DNA of 64,000 bases, taken from the NCBI RefSeq assembly GCF_018588885.1, contig NZ_JAFFIW010000008.1, positions 178,322 through 242,321 on the forward strand, in the 5' to 3' direction. A program made the position numbers and the translations under genes. The DNA comes from Mesorhizobium sp. dw_380 (GTDB lineage Bacteria; Pseudomonadota; Alphaproteobacteria; Rhizobiales; Rhizobiaceae). The notes beneath the pieces were generated by a model that was not told where the DNA came from, did not search any database, and was given only the letters and a program-made list of their open reading frames with translations. Below, in pieces: positions 37,532 to 48,918 of this stretch (positions within the stretch are counted from its first letter, which is position 1; the number at the start of each line of letters is the position of its first letter).

Positions 37532-39613
37532 ATGAAGAACCTACGCAGCATTGGCATTGCCGCCGGACTGGCGCTGAGCGCCTCCGTTCCGGCGCTTAAC
37601 GCTTTCGCTTCCGAACCGACGATCTCGCCGACGCCGGCGACCTTTCCGGCCGAGGGCAAGATCAAGTTCGTGGCGCGCGACTCCATCCTGGAGTTCAAGG
37701 CTTTGCCGGAATATCACGAGCCGGACTGGGTCACGGAAAAATACGTCAAGGCCGGCAAGCTGCCGCCGGTCAAGGACAGGCTGCCCAAGGAGCCGCTGGT
37801 GTTCAAGACGGCCAACATGCCTAACGGCGTTGGCGTCTATGGCGATACGATGCGCCATGTCATCGGCGGGCGGCCGGAAGGCTGGAACTATGGCGCCGGC
37901 CAGACGCAGGGTTGGGGCGGCATCGATATCGGGCTTTCCGAGTGTCTGACGCGCACCGCGCCGCTGTTCCAGGTCGAGGCCAAGGACACCGAACCGCTGC
38001 CGAACCTCGCCAAAAGCTGGGATTGGTCGAGCGATGGCCACAAGCTGGTCATGCATTTGGTCGAGGGCGCGAAATGGTCCGATGGCGTGCCCTTCAACGC
38101 CGACGACGTCATGTTCTACTGGGACGACGAGGTCATCGACCCGAACGTCTCGCCGCTTAATGGCGCGACGCAGGAAACCTTTGGTGTCGGCACGACGCTG
38201 AAGAAGATCGACGACTACACCGTCGAGTGGACCTTCAAGGATGCCTTCCCGAAACAGTACCTCTACGCCATGGCCTACGGCACCTTCTGCCCCGGGCCTT
38301 CACACATATTGAAGCCGCAGCATCCGAAATATTCGAAGAACACCTACGACCAGTTCAAGAACGCCTTCCCGCCGGAATATATGAACATGCCTGTGATGGG
38401 CGCCTGGGTGCCGGTCGAATACCGGCCGGACGACATCATCGTCATGCGCCGTAACCCCTACTACTGGAAGGTCGACGAGAAGGGCAACCAGCTGCCCTAT
38501 CTCAACGAACTGCAATACAAGCTGTCGACCTGGGCTGACCGCGACGTCCAGGCGGTCGCCGGCTCGGGCGATTTCTCCAACCTGGAGCAGCCGGAAAACT
38601 TCGTCGCCTCGCTGAAGCGCGCGGCGGAGGCGAACGCGCCGGCACGCCTGGCCTTCGGCCCGCGGCTCATCGGCTACAATCTGCGCCTGAACTTTTCCGC
38701 CAATGGCTGGGGCAACCCGGACGAGCGCGGCCAGGCCATCCGCGAGCTGAACCGCAACGAGGATTTCCGCAAGGCCGTCACCATGGCGCTCGACCGCAAG
38801 GCGCTTGGTGACTCCCTGGTCAAGGGGCCGTTCACCGCCATCTATCCCGGCGGCTTCTCGTCTGGCACCAGCTTCTATGACCGCAAGTCCACCGTCTACT
38901 ATCCCTTCGACCTCAAGGGCGCCAAGGCCGAACTTGCCAAGGCCGGCCTCAAGGATACGGACGGCGATGGTTTCGTGAACTTCCCGGCCGGCACCGCCGG
39001 CGGCAAGAATGTCGAGATCGTGATGCTGGTCAACAACGACTACGGCACCGACAAGAGCCTCGCCGAAGGCGTTGTCGGGCAGATGGAGAAGCTCGGGCTC
39101 AGGGTGGTGCTCAACGGGCTCAACGGCACGCAGCGCGATGCCGCCAATTACTCCGGCCGTTTCGACTGGCTGATCAGGCGCAACGAAACCGAGCTGACCT
39201 CCGTCGTGCAGAACACCGAGCAGCTTGCGCCGGTCGGCCCGAAAACCAGCTGGAACCATCGCGCGCCGGAAAGCGGCGAGGTCGATCTGATGCCATTTGA
39301 GAAGGACCTTGTCGATATCGTCAACAAGTTCGTCACGACGCAGGACAACGATCAGCGCGCCGATCTCATGAAGAAGTTCCAGAAGATCTCGACGGAGCAT
39401 GTCTACAATGTTGGCCTGACGGAATATCCGGGCGCGCTGATCGTCAACAAGCGCTTTTCGAACATTCCGCAGGGCACGCCGATCTACATGTTCAACTGGG
39501 CCGAGGATTCGATTGTCCGCGAACGGGTCTTCGTCGCGGCCGACAAACAGGCGAAATACGAACTGTTCCCTGAGGAGCTTCCCGGCAAGCCTGGAGACAA
39601 GGGCCCAATGTAG
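37532..39613 (+). CDS. agpA: ABC transporter binding protein family 5 (alpha-galactoside, AgpA-like)
   Basis: This 693-residue periplasmic protein belongs to the oligopeptide/nickel-binding family (SBP_bac_5) with a signal peptide at 1-27. Landmarks are LAKSWDWSSDGHKLVMHLVEGAKWSDG and AVTMALDRKAL. In Sinorhizobium meliloti a protein of this class, AgpA, binds melibiose and raffinose; the flanking family-4 glycosidases support the same role here, though the substrate is inferred. ATG at 37532 follows GAGGGAGGAGAT. A very stable hairpin (39639-39665) follows the gene. Confidence 0.8.
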   Translation: MKNLRSIGIAAGLALSASVPALNAFASEPTISPTPATFPAEGKIKFVARDSILEFKALPEYHEPDWVTEKYVKAGKLPPVKDRLPKEPLVFKTANMPNGVGVYGDTMRHVIGGRPEGWNYGAGQTQGWGGIDIGLSECLTRTAPLFQVEAKDTEPLPNLAKSWDWSSDGHKLVMHLVEGAKWSDGVPFNADDVMFYWDDEVIDPNVSPLNGATQETFGVGTTLKKIDDYTVEWTFKDAFPKQYLYAMAYGTFCPGPSHILKPQHPKYSKNTYDQFKNAFPPEYMNMPVMGAWVPVEYRPDDIIVMRRNPYYWKVDEKGNQLPYLNELQYKLSTWADRDVQAVAGSGDFSNLEQPENFVASLKRAAEANAPARLAFGPRLIGYNLRLNFSANGWGNPDERGQAIRELNRNEDFRKAVTMALDRKALGDSLVKGPFTAIYPGGFSSGTSFYDRKSTVYYPFDLKGAKAELAKAGLKDTDGDGFVNFPAGTAGGKNVEIVMLVNNDYGTDKSLAEGVVGQMEKLGLRVVLNGLNGTQRDAANYSGRFDWLIRRNETELTSVVQNTEQLAPVGPKTSWNHRAPESGEVDLMPFEKDLVDIVNKFVTTQDNDQRADLMKKFQKISTEHVYNVGLTEYPGALIVNKRFSNIPQGTPIYMFNWAEDSIVRERVFVAADKQAKYELFPEELPGKPGDKGPM

Positions 39614-39638
39614 GTTTACCTCCCCTGACTGAGCAACA

Positions 39639-39665
39639 CCCGGCCGCGCTGATGGCGCGGCCGGG
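39639..39665 (+). promoter_or_regulatory. Very stable hairpin after binding-protein gene
   Basis: CCCGGCCGCGC (39639-39649) pairs perfectly with GCGCGGCCGGG (39655-39665) around TGATG, 25 bases after the agpA-like stop. There is no T run. It probably protects the upstream mRNA from 3' degradation or lowers transcription into the permease genes. Confidence 0.6.
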
Positions 39666-39726
39666 ACAAACCAACCCCCGAACGCCCCAAGCGGCGCGTC
39701 CGGCGAGATGAGGAAGCGGACCGTCC

Positions 39727-40734
39727 ATGTTGCGATTCCTGCTCATGCGCATAGCGTCGGCAATACCGGTCCTTGCCATTTTGAGCCTCGTCACCTTCGC
39801 CATCATCCAGGCGCCGCCGGGCGACTATGCCGACTATATCCGCTCGCAGCTGATCAACCAGGGCGGAGCTTCCTTCGCCGAAGCCGACGCGCAGGCCCAG
39901 GCCTACCGCGTCGAGCATGGCCTCGACAAGCCGTTGCCCGTCCAGTATCTCAACTGGATCGGCGGCATCGTCACCCGCGGCGATTTCGGCTACAGCCTCT
40001 ACTACAACAAGCCGGTGGCCGACGTCGTGGGCGAGCGCCTGCCGCGCACGCTCATCCTGGCGCTGGTCTGCCATCTGCTCGCCTCGGTGCTTGGCATCAC
40101 GTTCGGCATATGGGCGGCGACCCGGCAATACACCTGGATCGACTCGACGCTGTCGGCGATTTCCTTCCTCGGCATGACGGTGCCGCGCTTCCTGATGGCG
40201 CTGATCATCGTCTATCTCCTGGTCTTCCAGTTCAACGTGTCGGAGATCGGCTCATTCTTCTCGCCGCAATATGGCGGCGCGCCGTGGTCGTGGGCCAAGT
40301 TCGTCGACCTGGTCAAGCATGTCTGGCCGGTGGTGGCGATCGCCACCTTCGGCGGGCTCGCCTACAATATGCGCGTCATGCGCGGCAATCTGCTCGATAC
40401 GCTCAACGCGCAATATGTCGAGACGGCGAGAGCCAAGGGCCTGACCGGCAGCGCCGTCGTCATGCGCCACGCCGTACCCAATGCGCTGCATCCGCTCGTC
40501 ATGTATCAGGGCGTGGTGCTGCCCTACATGCTCACCGGCGAGATCGAGACGGCGATCATCTTTGCATTGCCGACCGTCGGCCCGGCGATCGTCGGCTCGA
40601 TGGCGGTCGGCGATGTCTATGTCACCGCCACCTTCATGATGGTGCTGTCGGCGACGCTGATCGTCGGCAACATCATCGCCGACATCCTGCTCGTCCTGCT
40701 CGATCCGCGCATCCGTCAATTCGGGGAGGGCTAG
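39727..40734 (+). CDS. Peptide-type ABC transporter permease (DppB-like)
   Basis: This 335-residue inner-membrane protein opens with MLRFLLMRIASAIPVLAIL, the typical first segment of DppB/OppB permeases, and has about six membrane segments. The EAA loop is YVETARAKGLTGSAVVMRHAVPNAL. ATG at 39727 is preceded by GAGGAAGCGG. Its stop codon abuts the start of the next permease. In context it belongs to the alpha-galactoside importer. Confidence 0.9.
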   Translation: MLRFLLMRIASAIPVLAILSLVTFAIIQAPPGDYADYIRSQLINQGGASFAEADAQAQAYRVEHGLDKPLPVQYLNWIGGIVTRGDFGYSLYYNKPVADVVGERLPRTLILALVCHLLASVLGITFGIWAATRQYTWIDSTLSAISFLGMTVPRFLMALIIVYLLVFQFNVSEIGSFFSPQYGGAPWSWAKFVDLVKHVWPVVAIATFGGLAYNMRVMRGNLLDTLNAQYVETARAKGLTGSAVVMRHAVPNALHPLVMYQGVVLPYMLTGEIETAIIFALPTVGPAIVGSMAVGDVYVTATFMMVLSATLIVGNIIADILLVLLDPRIRQFGEG

Positions 40735-41874
40735 ATGCTGGCGCGCGATCCGTCACCCCCACCGCTGCCGGCCGAAGGGCCCATCATCACCAAACCGGCA
40801 CGCGGCAATGAGAGCTACATGGCGCTTGTCTGGCGCCGGCTGAAGCGCTCCTGGACCGGCATGGCCGGACTTTGGCTCGTCGTACTGCTGCTGGTGATGG
40901 CCGTGTTCGCCGAATTCCTGGCGCCGATGGATCCGAAGGCGACCGATGTCGGTTTCGCCCCGCCGCAGCTGCCTTCGTTCCACGACAGGGACGGCAATTT
41001 TGTGGCGCGGCCGAGGGTCTATGCGCTGGCCGACTCGGCCGACCTCGATCCGGTCACCTTCCAGCCGATCGTCGGCCCCGACTACGATCATCCGAGGCTG
41101 CTCGGCTTCTTCGTCGAAGGCGCACCCTACAAGCTCTTCGGGCTGATCCCGGCAGACCGGCATTTCTTCGCCTCGACGGACGGGCAACCGGTGCATTTCC
41201 TCGGCACCGACAAGTTCGGACGCGACGTGCTGTCGCGCGCCATCCACGGCTCGCGCGTGTCGCTGATGATCGCACTGACGGTCGTCTTCATCATCACCGT
41301 CATCGGCACCACCGTCGGCATGGTTTCCGGCTATTTCGGCGGCAAGTTCGATGTCTGGATGCAGCGCTTCGTCGAACTGGTGCTCGCCTTCCCGCAACTG
41401 CCGCTCTACCTGGCGCTGACGACGCTGATCCCGGTCACCGCCCCTACCAACGTCTTCCTCGCCTTCGTCATCATCGTCATGTCGGCGTTGGGCTGGGCGC
41501 AGATGTCGCGAGAGGTGCGCGGCAAGACGCTGGCGCTGGCGCGCATCGAATATGTGCGCGCCGCCATGGCGGTCGGTGCCACCGACCGGCGCATCATCCT
41601 GCAGCACATTTTCCCAAACGTGATGAGCCATGTCATCGTCGCGGTGACGCTGGCGATCCCGACGGTGGTGCTGCTCGAATCCTTCCTTGGCTTCCTCGGC
41701 TTCGCGGTGAAGCCGCCGCTGATCTCGTGGGGGCTGATGCTGCAGGACACCGCGACCTACTCCGTCATCGGCACTTATCCCTGGATACTGTCGCCGGTCG
41801 GTTTCGTGCTCGTCACCGTCTTTGCCTTCAACGCGCTGGGCGACGGCCTGCGCGACGCCGTCGATCCGTATTGA
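40735..41874 (+). CDS. Peptide-type ABC transporter permease (DppC-like) with periplasmic insertion
   Basis: This 379-residue permease has the DppC layout but is about 80 residues longer than usual. The extra part lies between the first membrane segment (AGLWLVVLLLVMAVFAEFLAP) and the HFLGTDKFGRDVLSR motif, and should be periplasmic. The EAA loop is YVRAAMAVGATDRRIILQHIFPNV. It starts at the base after the previous stop codon (TAGATG), so translation is likely coupled. Confidence 0.9.
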   Translation: MLARDPSPPPLPAEGPIITKPARGNESYMALVWRRLKRSWTGMAGLWLVVLLLVMAVFAEFLAPMDPKATDVGFAPPQLPSFHDRDGNFVARPRVYALADSADLDPVTFQPIVGPDYDHPRLLGFFVEGAPYKLFGLIPADRHFFASTDGQPVHFLGTDKFGRDVLSRAIHGSRVSLMIALTVVFIITVIGTTVGMVSGYFGGKFDVWMQRFVELVLAFPQLPLYLALTTLIPVTAPTNVFLAFVIIVMSALGWAQMSREVRGKTLALARIEYVRAAMAVGATDRRIILQHIFPNVMSHVIVAVTLAIPTVVLLESFLGFLGFAVKPPLISWGLMLQDTATYSVIGTYPWILSPVGFVLVTVFAFNALGDGLRDAVDPY

Positions 41875-41884
41875 GGGGCCAGGA

Positions 41885-43552
<1,668 letters not shown>

Positions 43553-43571
43553 ACATATGCCGGAGGTTAGC

Positions 43572-44942
43572 GTGGCAAGACATCCCAAGATCACTTTCAT
43601 CGGCGCCGGCTCGACGGTGTTCATGAAGAACATCGTCGGCGACGTGCTGCAGCGGCCAGCGCTTTCGGGCGCGACGATCGCGCTCATGGACATCAACCCG
43701 CAGCGGCTCGAAGAAAGCGCCGTCGTCGTCAACAAGCTGATCGCGACGCTCGGCGTCAAGGCCAAGGCCGAGACCTATTCCGACCAGCGCAAGGCACTTG
43801 CCGGCGCCGACTTCGTCGTCGTCGCCTTCCAGATCGGCGGCTATGAGCCCTGCACCGTCACCGACTTCGAAGTGCCGAAGAAATACGGCCTGCGCCAGAC
43901 CATTGCCGACACGCTCGGCGTCGGCGGCATCATGCGGGGGCTCAGAACCGTGCCGCATCTGTGGAAGATCTGCGAGGACATGCTCGCCGTCTGCCCCGAG
44001 GCGATCATGCTGCAATACGTCAACCCGATGGCGATCAACACCTGGGCGATATCGGAGAAATATCCTGACATCAGGCAGATCGGCCTCTGCCATTCGGTGC
44101 AGGGCACGGCGATGGAGCTGGCGCATGATCTCGATCTTCCTTACGACGAGATCCGCTATCGCTCGGCCGGCATCAACCACATGGCCTTCTATCTCAGCTT
44201 CGAGCATCGCCAGCCGGACGGTTCCTACCGCGACCTCTATCCCGACCTCGTGCGCGCCTATCGCGAAGGCCGCGCGCCCAAGCCAGGCTGGAATCCGCGC
44301 TGCCCCAACAAGGTGCGCTACGAGATGCTGACCAGGCTGGGCTATTTCGTTACAGAAAGCTCGGAGCATTTCGCCGAATACACGCCCTATTTCATCAAGG
44401 ACGGTCGCCCAGACCTGATCGAGAAGTACGGCATTCCGCTCGATGAATACCCCAAACGCTGCATCGAACAGATCGAGCACTGGAAGGACCAGGCGCAAGC
44501 CTATCGCTCGGCCGACCGCATCGAGGTCGAGCAGTCCCGGGAATACGCCTCCTCGATCATGAATTCAGTCTGGACCGGCGAGCCGTCGGTGATCTACGGC
44601 AATGTCCGCAACAATGGCTGCATCACCTCGCTGCCCCGCGATTGCGCCGCCGAGGTGCCGTGCCTGGTCGATGCCTCCGGCATCCAGCCGACCTATATCG
44701 GCGATCTGCCGCCGCAGCTGACCGCGCTGATCCGCACCAACATCAACGTCCAGGAACTGACGGTGCGGGCGCTGATGAGCGAGAACCGCGAACACATCTA
44801 TCACGCGGCGATGATGGATCCGCACACCGCGGCCGAGCTCGATCTCGATCAGATCTGGTCACTGGTCGACGATCTGCTCGCCGCCCATGGCGACTGGCTG
44901 CCGGCCTGGGCGCGTGTGACGCACAAGACCGAAGCGGCCTGA
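43572..44942 (+). CDS. melA: Glycoside hydrolase family 4 (alpha-galactosidase, MelA-like)
   Basis: This is the second family-4 enzyme of the operon, of 456 residues. It has FIGAGSTVF for NAD, YVNPMAINTW, GLCHSVQGTAMEL with the metal-binding Cys and His, and the SAGINHMAF loop. The sequence is closer to MelA-type alpha-galactosidases than the enzyme at 35961. The start is taken as GTG 43572, which has GGAGG six bases ahead; an ATG at 43557 would overlap that ribosome-binding site. It should release galactose from melibiose or raffinose after uptake. Last gene of the operon. Confidence 0.85.
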   Translation: MARHPKITFIGAGSTVFMKNIVGDVLQRPALSGATIALMDINPQRLEESAVVVNKLIATLGVKAKAETYSDQRKALAGADFVVVAFQIGGYEPCTVTDFEVPKKYGLRQTIADTLGVGGIMRGLRTVPHLWKICEDMLAVCPEAIMLQYVNPMAINTWAISEKYPDIRQIGLCHSVQGTAMELAHDLDLPYDEIRYRSAGINHMAFYLSFEHRQPDGSYRDLYPDLVRAYREGRAPKPGWNPRCPNKVRYEMLTRLGYFVTESSEHFAEYTPYFIKDGRPDLIEKYGIPLDEYPKRCIEQIEHWKDQAQAYRSADRIEVEQSREYASSIMNSVWTGEPSVIYGNVRNNGCITSLPRDCAAEVPCLVDASGIQPTYIGDLPPQLTALIRTNINVQELTVRALMSENREHIYHAAMMDPHTAAELDLDQIWSLVDDLLAAHGDWLPAWARVTHKTEAA

Positions 44943-45003
44943 CCAATGCATGTCGCCCAATAGTGGTCCCGGGTTGGGACAGCGACATGCATAAAGGCTG
45001 CGC

Positions 45004-45201
45004 TTATTTCGGCTCGTCGGCGTCGGGCTCGTCCTCGTCGTCACGGGCCTTGATGACATAGGTGCCCTTCAGCCAGCGGTTGAGGTCGATGTCCTTGCAG
45101 CGTTTCGAGCAGAACGGATAGGTGTCGCGCGCCGACGGCTTGCCGCATTCGGGGCAAGGGCGTTTGGGCCGCAACGGCGTTACCTTGTCGTCGACGCTCA
45201 T
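45004..45201 (-). CDS. yacG: DNA gyrase inhibitor / zinc-binding protein YacG
   Basis: This 65-residue zinc-ribbon protein has the four cysteines of the YacG family: CPECG near the N-terminus and [14 protein letters not shown] after it. E. coli YacG binds the GyrB subunit and blocks DNA binding by gyrase. The acidic tail ([11 protein letters not shown]) is typical of alphaproteobacterial members. It overlaps the end of maf by 4 bases and belongs to the conserved infA-maf-yacG cluster. Confidence 0.93.
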   Translation of the reverse strand: MSVDDKVTPLRPKRPCPECGKPSARDTYPFCSKRCKDIDLNRWLKGTYVIKARDDEDEPDADEPK

Positions 45202-45824
45202 GACCGTGCGGACAGCCAGCTCTGATGGATCTTGAAGCCCTCGCCGGCAAGCAGCGCCACCGTCTCATAGAGCGGCAGGCCGACGACGTTGGTGTAGGAG
45301 CCGACGAGCTTGACGACAAAGGCGCCGGCAAGACCCTGGACGGCGTAGCCGCCGGCCTTGCCGCGCCATTCGCCCGAGGCCACATAGGCCTCGATTTCCT
45401 CGCGCGGCAGCCGCTTGAAACGCACCCGCGTCTCTACCAGCCGCTGGCGCAGCTTGCCGCTCGGCGTGATCAGGCAGATGCCGGAATAGACCCGGTGCGA
45501 GCGGCCGGACAACAGCCCGAGGCAGTTTGCGGCGTCGTCGAGCGTCTCGGCCTTGGGCAGGATACGCCGCCCGACCGCGACCACCGTGTCGGCGGCCAGC
45601 ACGAAGCCAGGCCCATAGTCCGTCTCGGTCTTCAGCGACGCGAATGCCTTCTCGGCCTTTTCCTTCGACAGCCGCTTGGCCAGTGAGCGCGGATGCTCGG
45701 CACGCAGCGGCGTTTCGTCGACATCGGCTGGAAGGATGCGGTCCGGCTCGATGCCGGCCTGCTGCAGGAGTTCGATGCGGCGCGGCGAACCCGAGGCAAG
45801 CACCAGCTTATGCAAAATGCTCAT
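45198..45824 (-). CDS. maf: Maf-family nucleoside triphosphate pyrophosphatase
   Basis: This 208-residue protein hydrolyses non-canonical or selected nucleoside triphosphates to monophosphates. The family motif [12 protein letters not shown] lies at residues 9-20, followed by [18 protein letters not shown] and YSGICLITP; the Y-x-N-V-V-G-L-P segment near the end is also conserved. It lies 24 bases after infA and runs into yacG by 4 bases. Confidence 0.93.
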   Translation of the reverse strand: MSILHKLVLASGSPRRIELLQQAGIEPDRILPADVDETPLRAEHPRSLAKRLSKEKAEKAFASLKTETDYGPGFVLAADTVVAVGRRILPKAETLDDAANCLGLLSGRSHRVYSGICLITPSGKLRQRLVETRVRFKRLPREEIEAYVASGEWRGKAGGYAVQGLAGAFVVKLVGSYTNVVGLPLYETVALLAGEGFKIHQSWLSARS

Positions 45825-45848
45825 CGCTGTACCGGCCGAGCCTTGATC

Positions 45849-46067
45849 TTACTTGAAACGGTAGGTGATGCGGCCCTTGGTCAGGTCGTATGGCGTCATC
45901 TCGACCAGAACCTTGTCGCCGGTCAGCACGCGGATGCGGTTCTTGCGCATGCGGCCGGCCGTATGGGCGATGATCTCGTGTTCGTTTTCGAGTTTCACCC
46001 GGAACATCGCGTTGGGCAACAATTCCGTCACGACACCCGGAAACTCGAGGACTTCTTCCTTCGGCAT
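45849..46067 (-). CDS. infA: Translation initiation factor IF-1
   Basis: This 72-residue S1/OB-fold protein binds the ribosomal A site during initiation. The sequence is clear throughout: [42 protein letters not shown] and [20 protein letters not shown]. Length and sequence match the alphaproteobacterial IF-1. Confidence 0.98.
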
Positions 46068-46155
46068 TCGATACCTTTGCTTGGATGGCAGTTCCAGCGC
46101 CCCCGGCTGGAATTTCGGCGGAACCTATATGATAATCGTGCGCTTGTGAACACGC

Positions 46156-46602
46156 TTAATCCGCAGGTCCCGGAGCGGCGAACCGGCGGCCGATCCGGGC
46201 TTTCAGCCGCTCGCGTACGTCGCGGTAGCTGGCCATGATCTGCTCGCGCGTGCCGCCGGCACCGGTCGGGTCCGGCATCGGCCAGTATTCGACCTCGACG
46301 GCGAGCGAGCGGGTGAGTTCCAGCGCGGCATGATGCGCCTCCGGCGCCAGCGTGACGATCAGGTCGAAATAGTCGTCCTCGAGATCGTCGAGCGTCCTTG
46401 GATGACGCTCGCCCAGCGTGAGGCCGTCCTCGGCCAGCACGGCGTCGACGAAGGGGTCGCGCTCGCCGGCGCGCACACCGGCGGAAGCGACGAAGATGGT
46501 GGTGGGCAGCATCCGGCGCGCCAGTTGCTCGGCCATCGGCGAGCGCACGGCATTCATGCCGCACAGGAACAGGATCGAGCGGGGCAGGGCGCCGGGTGCC
46601 AG
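46156..46602 (-). CDS. Low-molecular-weight phosphatase-like protein, start uncertain
   Basis: The P-loop of low-molecular-weight tyrosine phosphatases and arsenate reductases (C-x5-R-S) reads ILFLCGMNAVRSPMAEQLAR, and the general acid region is PDPTGAGG near the end. The first ATG (46557) lies inside the P-loop, two codons after the catalytic Cys (codon 46563-46561), so translation must begin upstream. In this frame no ATG, GTG or TTG is seen for at least 70 bases, only CTG codons such as 46602; the coordinate used is that CTG and is a guess. The coding region may overlap the UPF0262 gene (stop at 46605). Confidence 0.65.
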   Translation of the reverse strand: MAPGALPRSILFLCGMNAVRSPMAEQLARRMLPTTIFVASAGVRAGERDPFVDAVLAEDGLTLGERHPRTLDDLEDDYFDLIVTLAPEAHHAALELTRSLAVEVEYWPMPDPTGAGGTREQIMASYRDVRERLKARIGRRFAAPGPAD

Positions 46603-46604
46603 GG

Positions 46605-47090
46605 CTAGCCCCGCCAGTGCAGCACGCAGACCAGCGTGAACAGCCGGCGCGCCGTGTCGAAGTCGATGTCGATCTTGCCGGAAAGCCGGTCCATCAGCGT
46701 CTGCGAGCCCTCATTGTGCAAGCCGCGCCGGCCCATGTCGATCGCCTCGATATGGCTCGGCGTCGAGGAGCGGATCGCGTCGTAATAGCTTTCGCAGATC
46801 ATGTAGTAATCTTTGACGATGCGCCGCAGCGGCGTCAGCGACAGGATGTGGGTGACCACCGCGGCGCCGTCCTGGCGCGCCACGGCGAAGACCAGGCGCT
46901 GCTCGGCCAGCGACAATTTCAGCCGGTAAGGGCCCGTGCCGCTATCGTTGACGGGCTGAAAGCTGTTCTCCTCGATCAGGTCGAAGATCGCTACCGCCCG
47001 CTCATGCTCGACATCGGGCGTCGAACGGCCGATCGATTCATCGAGTTCGACATCGATCAGTTTTGCGCGGGTTTGATCGGAGCCCGTCAT
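46605..47090 (-). CDS. UPF0262 family protein
   Basis: This 161-residue cytoplasmic protein belongs to a family confined mainly to alphaproteobacteria, with no known function. Conserved segments are [38 protein letters not shown] and [23 protein letters not shown]. It lies between hisD (6 bases upstream) and the phosphatase gene, as in other Rhizobiales. Confidence 0.9.
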   Translation of the reverse strand: MTGSDQTRAKLIDVELDESIGRSTPDVEHERAVAIFDLIEENSFQPVNDSGTGPYRLKLSLAEQRLVFAVARQDGAAVVTHILSLTPLRRIVKDYYMICESYYDAIRSSTPSHIEAIDMGRRGLHNEGSQTLMDRLSGKIDIDFDTARRLFTLVCVLHWRG

Positions 47091-47096
47091 ATCAGC

Positions 47097-48389
47097 CTAT
47101 ATGTTCAGCCGGATCGTGACGGAGCGGCCATGCGCGTCGAGCCCTTCCGCCTTGGCCAGCGCGACCGCCGCCGGCGCCAGCATGCGCAACTGCTCTGGCC
47201 CGAGCTTCAGGATCGAGGTGCGCTTGACGAAGTCGAGCACCGACAGGCCCGACGAGAAACGCGCTGATCGCGCCGTCGGCAGCACGTGGTTGGAGCCGCC
47301 GACATAGTCGCCGATCGCTTCCGGCGTGTGGCGGCCGAGAAAGACGGCACCGGCATTGCGCATTCGCGACAGGAAGCCTTCGGCATCGTCGATGGCGAGC
47401 TCGACATGTTCGGCGGCGATGCGGTCGACCAGCGGCAGCGAGGCCTCGATGGTCGGGACCAGGATCACCGCGCCGAAATCACGCCAGCTCGCGGCGGCCG
47501 TCTCGGCGCGCGGCAGGCTCCGCAACTGGCGTTCGACCGCCTCTTCGACCGCCTTGCCGAAGGCCGGATCGTCGGTGATCAGGATCGACTGCGCCGACAC
47601 ATCATGTTCCGCCTGGGCGAGCAGATCGGCCGCGATCCAGTCCGGATTGTTGTTGCCGTCGGCCACCACGAGCACTTCCGACGGCCCGGCGATCATGTCG
47701 ATGCCGACCGTGCCGAACACCTGCCGCTTGGCCGCCGCCACATAGGCATTGCCGGGACCGACGACCTTGGCCACCGGCCGGATCGTTTCGGTGCCGTAGG
47801 CAAGGGCTGATATCGCCTGGGCGCCGCCGACGCGGTAGATCTCGGAAACGCCTGCTATATCGGCCGCCACCAGCACCAGCGGCGGTATGGCGCCGCCGGT
47901 GGCCGGCACGCAGATCGCGATGCGTTCGACGCCGGCAACCTTGGCCGGTATGGCATTCATCAGCACCGAGCTTGGATAGCTCGCCGTGCCGCCCGGCACA
48001 TAGAGCCCGACGGCCTCGATCGCCGTCCAGCGCCAGCCGAGCTCGACGCCGGCGGCATCCGTGTAGCGATTGTCCTTCGGAAGCTGCTGCTCATGATAGG
48101 CGCGGATGCGGTCGCGCGCGAATTCAAGCGCCTTGATCGTCTGCGCGTCGGCGCCATCATAGGCGCTGGCGATTTCGTCCTTCGAGACGGCGATGCCGAC
48201 GCTTTTGAGGTCGGCGCGGTCGAATCGGCTGGAATAGTCGATCAGCGCCGCATCGCCCTCGGCGCGGACCCGCGCGATGATCTCGCGCACCGCGGCCTCG
48301 ACATCGGCGGACACCTCCCGCTTGGTCAGGAGGAAGGCGGCGAAGCACTGTTCGAAATCGGCGTCGGACTGGCGAAGCGTGATGGCCAT
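47097..48389 (-). CDS. hisD: Histidinol dehydrogenase
   Basis: This zinc enzyme performs the last two steps of histidine synthesis, oxidising L-histidinol to L-histidine with NAD. Landmarks are VGLYVPGGTASYPSSVLMNA, IDMIAGPSEVLVVAD, LLAQAEHDVSAQ (zinc ligands Gln and His), AEHVEL and GGSNHVLPTARSARFSSGL. With ATG at 48389 it has 430 residues, the family length; the frame to 48476 has no homology. It is followed by the UPF0262 gene and preceded by the DUF2948 gene at 8 bases. Confidence 0.96.
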   Translation of the reverse strand: MAITLRQSDADFEQCFAAFLLTKREVSADVEAAVREIIARVRAEGDAALIDYSSRFDRADLKSVGIAVSKDEIASAYDGADAQTIKALEFARDRIRAYHEQQLPKDNRYTDAAGVELGWRWTAIEAVGLYVPGGTASYPSSVLMNAIPAKVAGVERIAICVPATGGAIPPLVLVAADIAGVSEIYRVGGAQAISALAYGTETIRPVAKVVGPGNAYVAAAKRQVFGTVGIDMIAGPSEVLVVADGNNNPDWIAADLLAQAEHDVSAQSILITDDPAFGKAVEEAVERQLRSLPRAETAAASWRDFGAVILVPTIEASLPLVDRIAAEHVELAIDDAEGFLSRMRNAGAVFLGRHTPEAIGDYVGGSNHVLPTARSARFSSGLSVLDFVKRTSILKLGPEQLRMLAPAAVALAKAEGLDAHGRSVTIRLNI

Positions 48390-48396
48390 CGGACGC

Positions 48397-48831
48397 TCAA
48401 GCCTTGTGGATGGGGCGTGACGTGGCTTCCCACGCGCCGCCGATATCAGCAAGGCGGGCCTCGATGCACTCGACATCGAGCATGATGGTGCCGCCGCCCG
48501 AAAAGATCAGCTCGACGATGCCGGCCGGTTTGCTGATTTCGATGAAGCTGATCGCCAGCAGGGAGAGGATTTCGGCCGGTTTGTCGCGGGCAATGCCGTT
48601 GGTCTTGGCGCCGAGCACCCGGTCGAAATGCAGCACGGCCTGCCGCCGCTCATTATGCTGGCGAAACAGGCCGGATTTCGCCTCCCAGACGAAACGGTTC
48701 ATGGTCAGCACGAAACGCTTGGCCGACGGCAGGTATTCGAGATCCGAAACCTTCATCACGGCGTCCTGGACATGGGCCGAGACGATACTCAGGTCCTGAT
48801 CGTCGAGCGCGATAAGCTTGAGGGCAGTCAT
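48397..48831 (-). CDS. DUF2948 family protein
   Basis: This 144-residue protein matches the alphaproteobacterial DUF2948 family by its opening LKLIALDDQDLSIVSAHVQDAV, the KRFVLTMNRFVWE strand and the closing LDVECIEARLADIGGAWEA. Function unknown. It is the first gene of the minus-strand group running through hisD, and the repeat doublet lies just upstream. Confidence 0.88.
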   Translation of the reverse strand: MTALKLIALDDQDLSIVSAHVQDAVMKVSDLEYLPSAKRFVLTMNRFVWEAKSGLFRQHNERRQAVLHFDRVLGAKTNGIARDKPAEILSLLAISFIEISKPAGIVELIFSGGGTIMLDVECIEARLADIGGAWEATSRPIHKA

Positions 48832-48918
48832 GCGGATTTCGCACCTGAAAGTTGACGGTTCAGCCTTCTGTTAGGCGGTCTTGGCGATCCGTGCAACCAC
48901 GCCAATAGCTGCAGGTTT

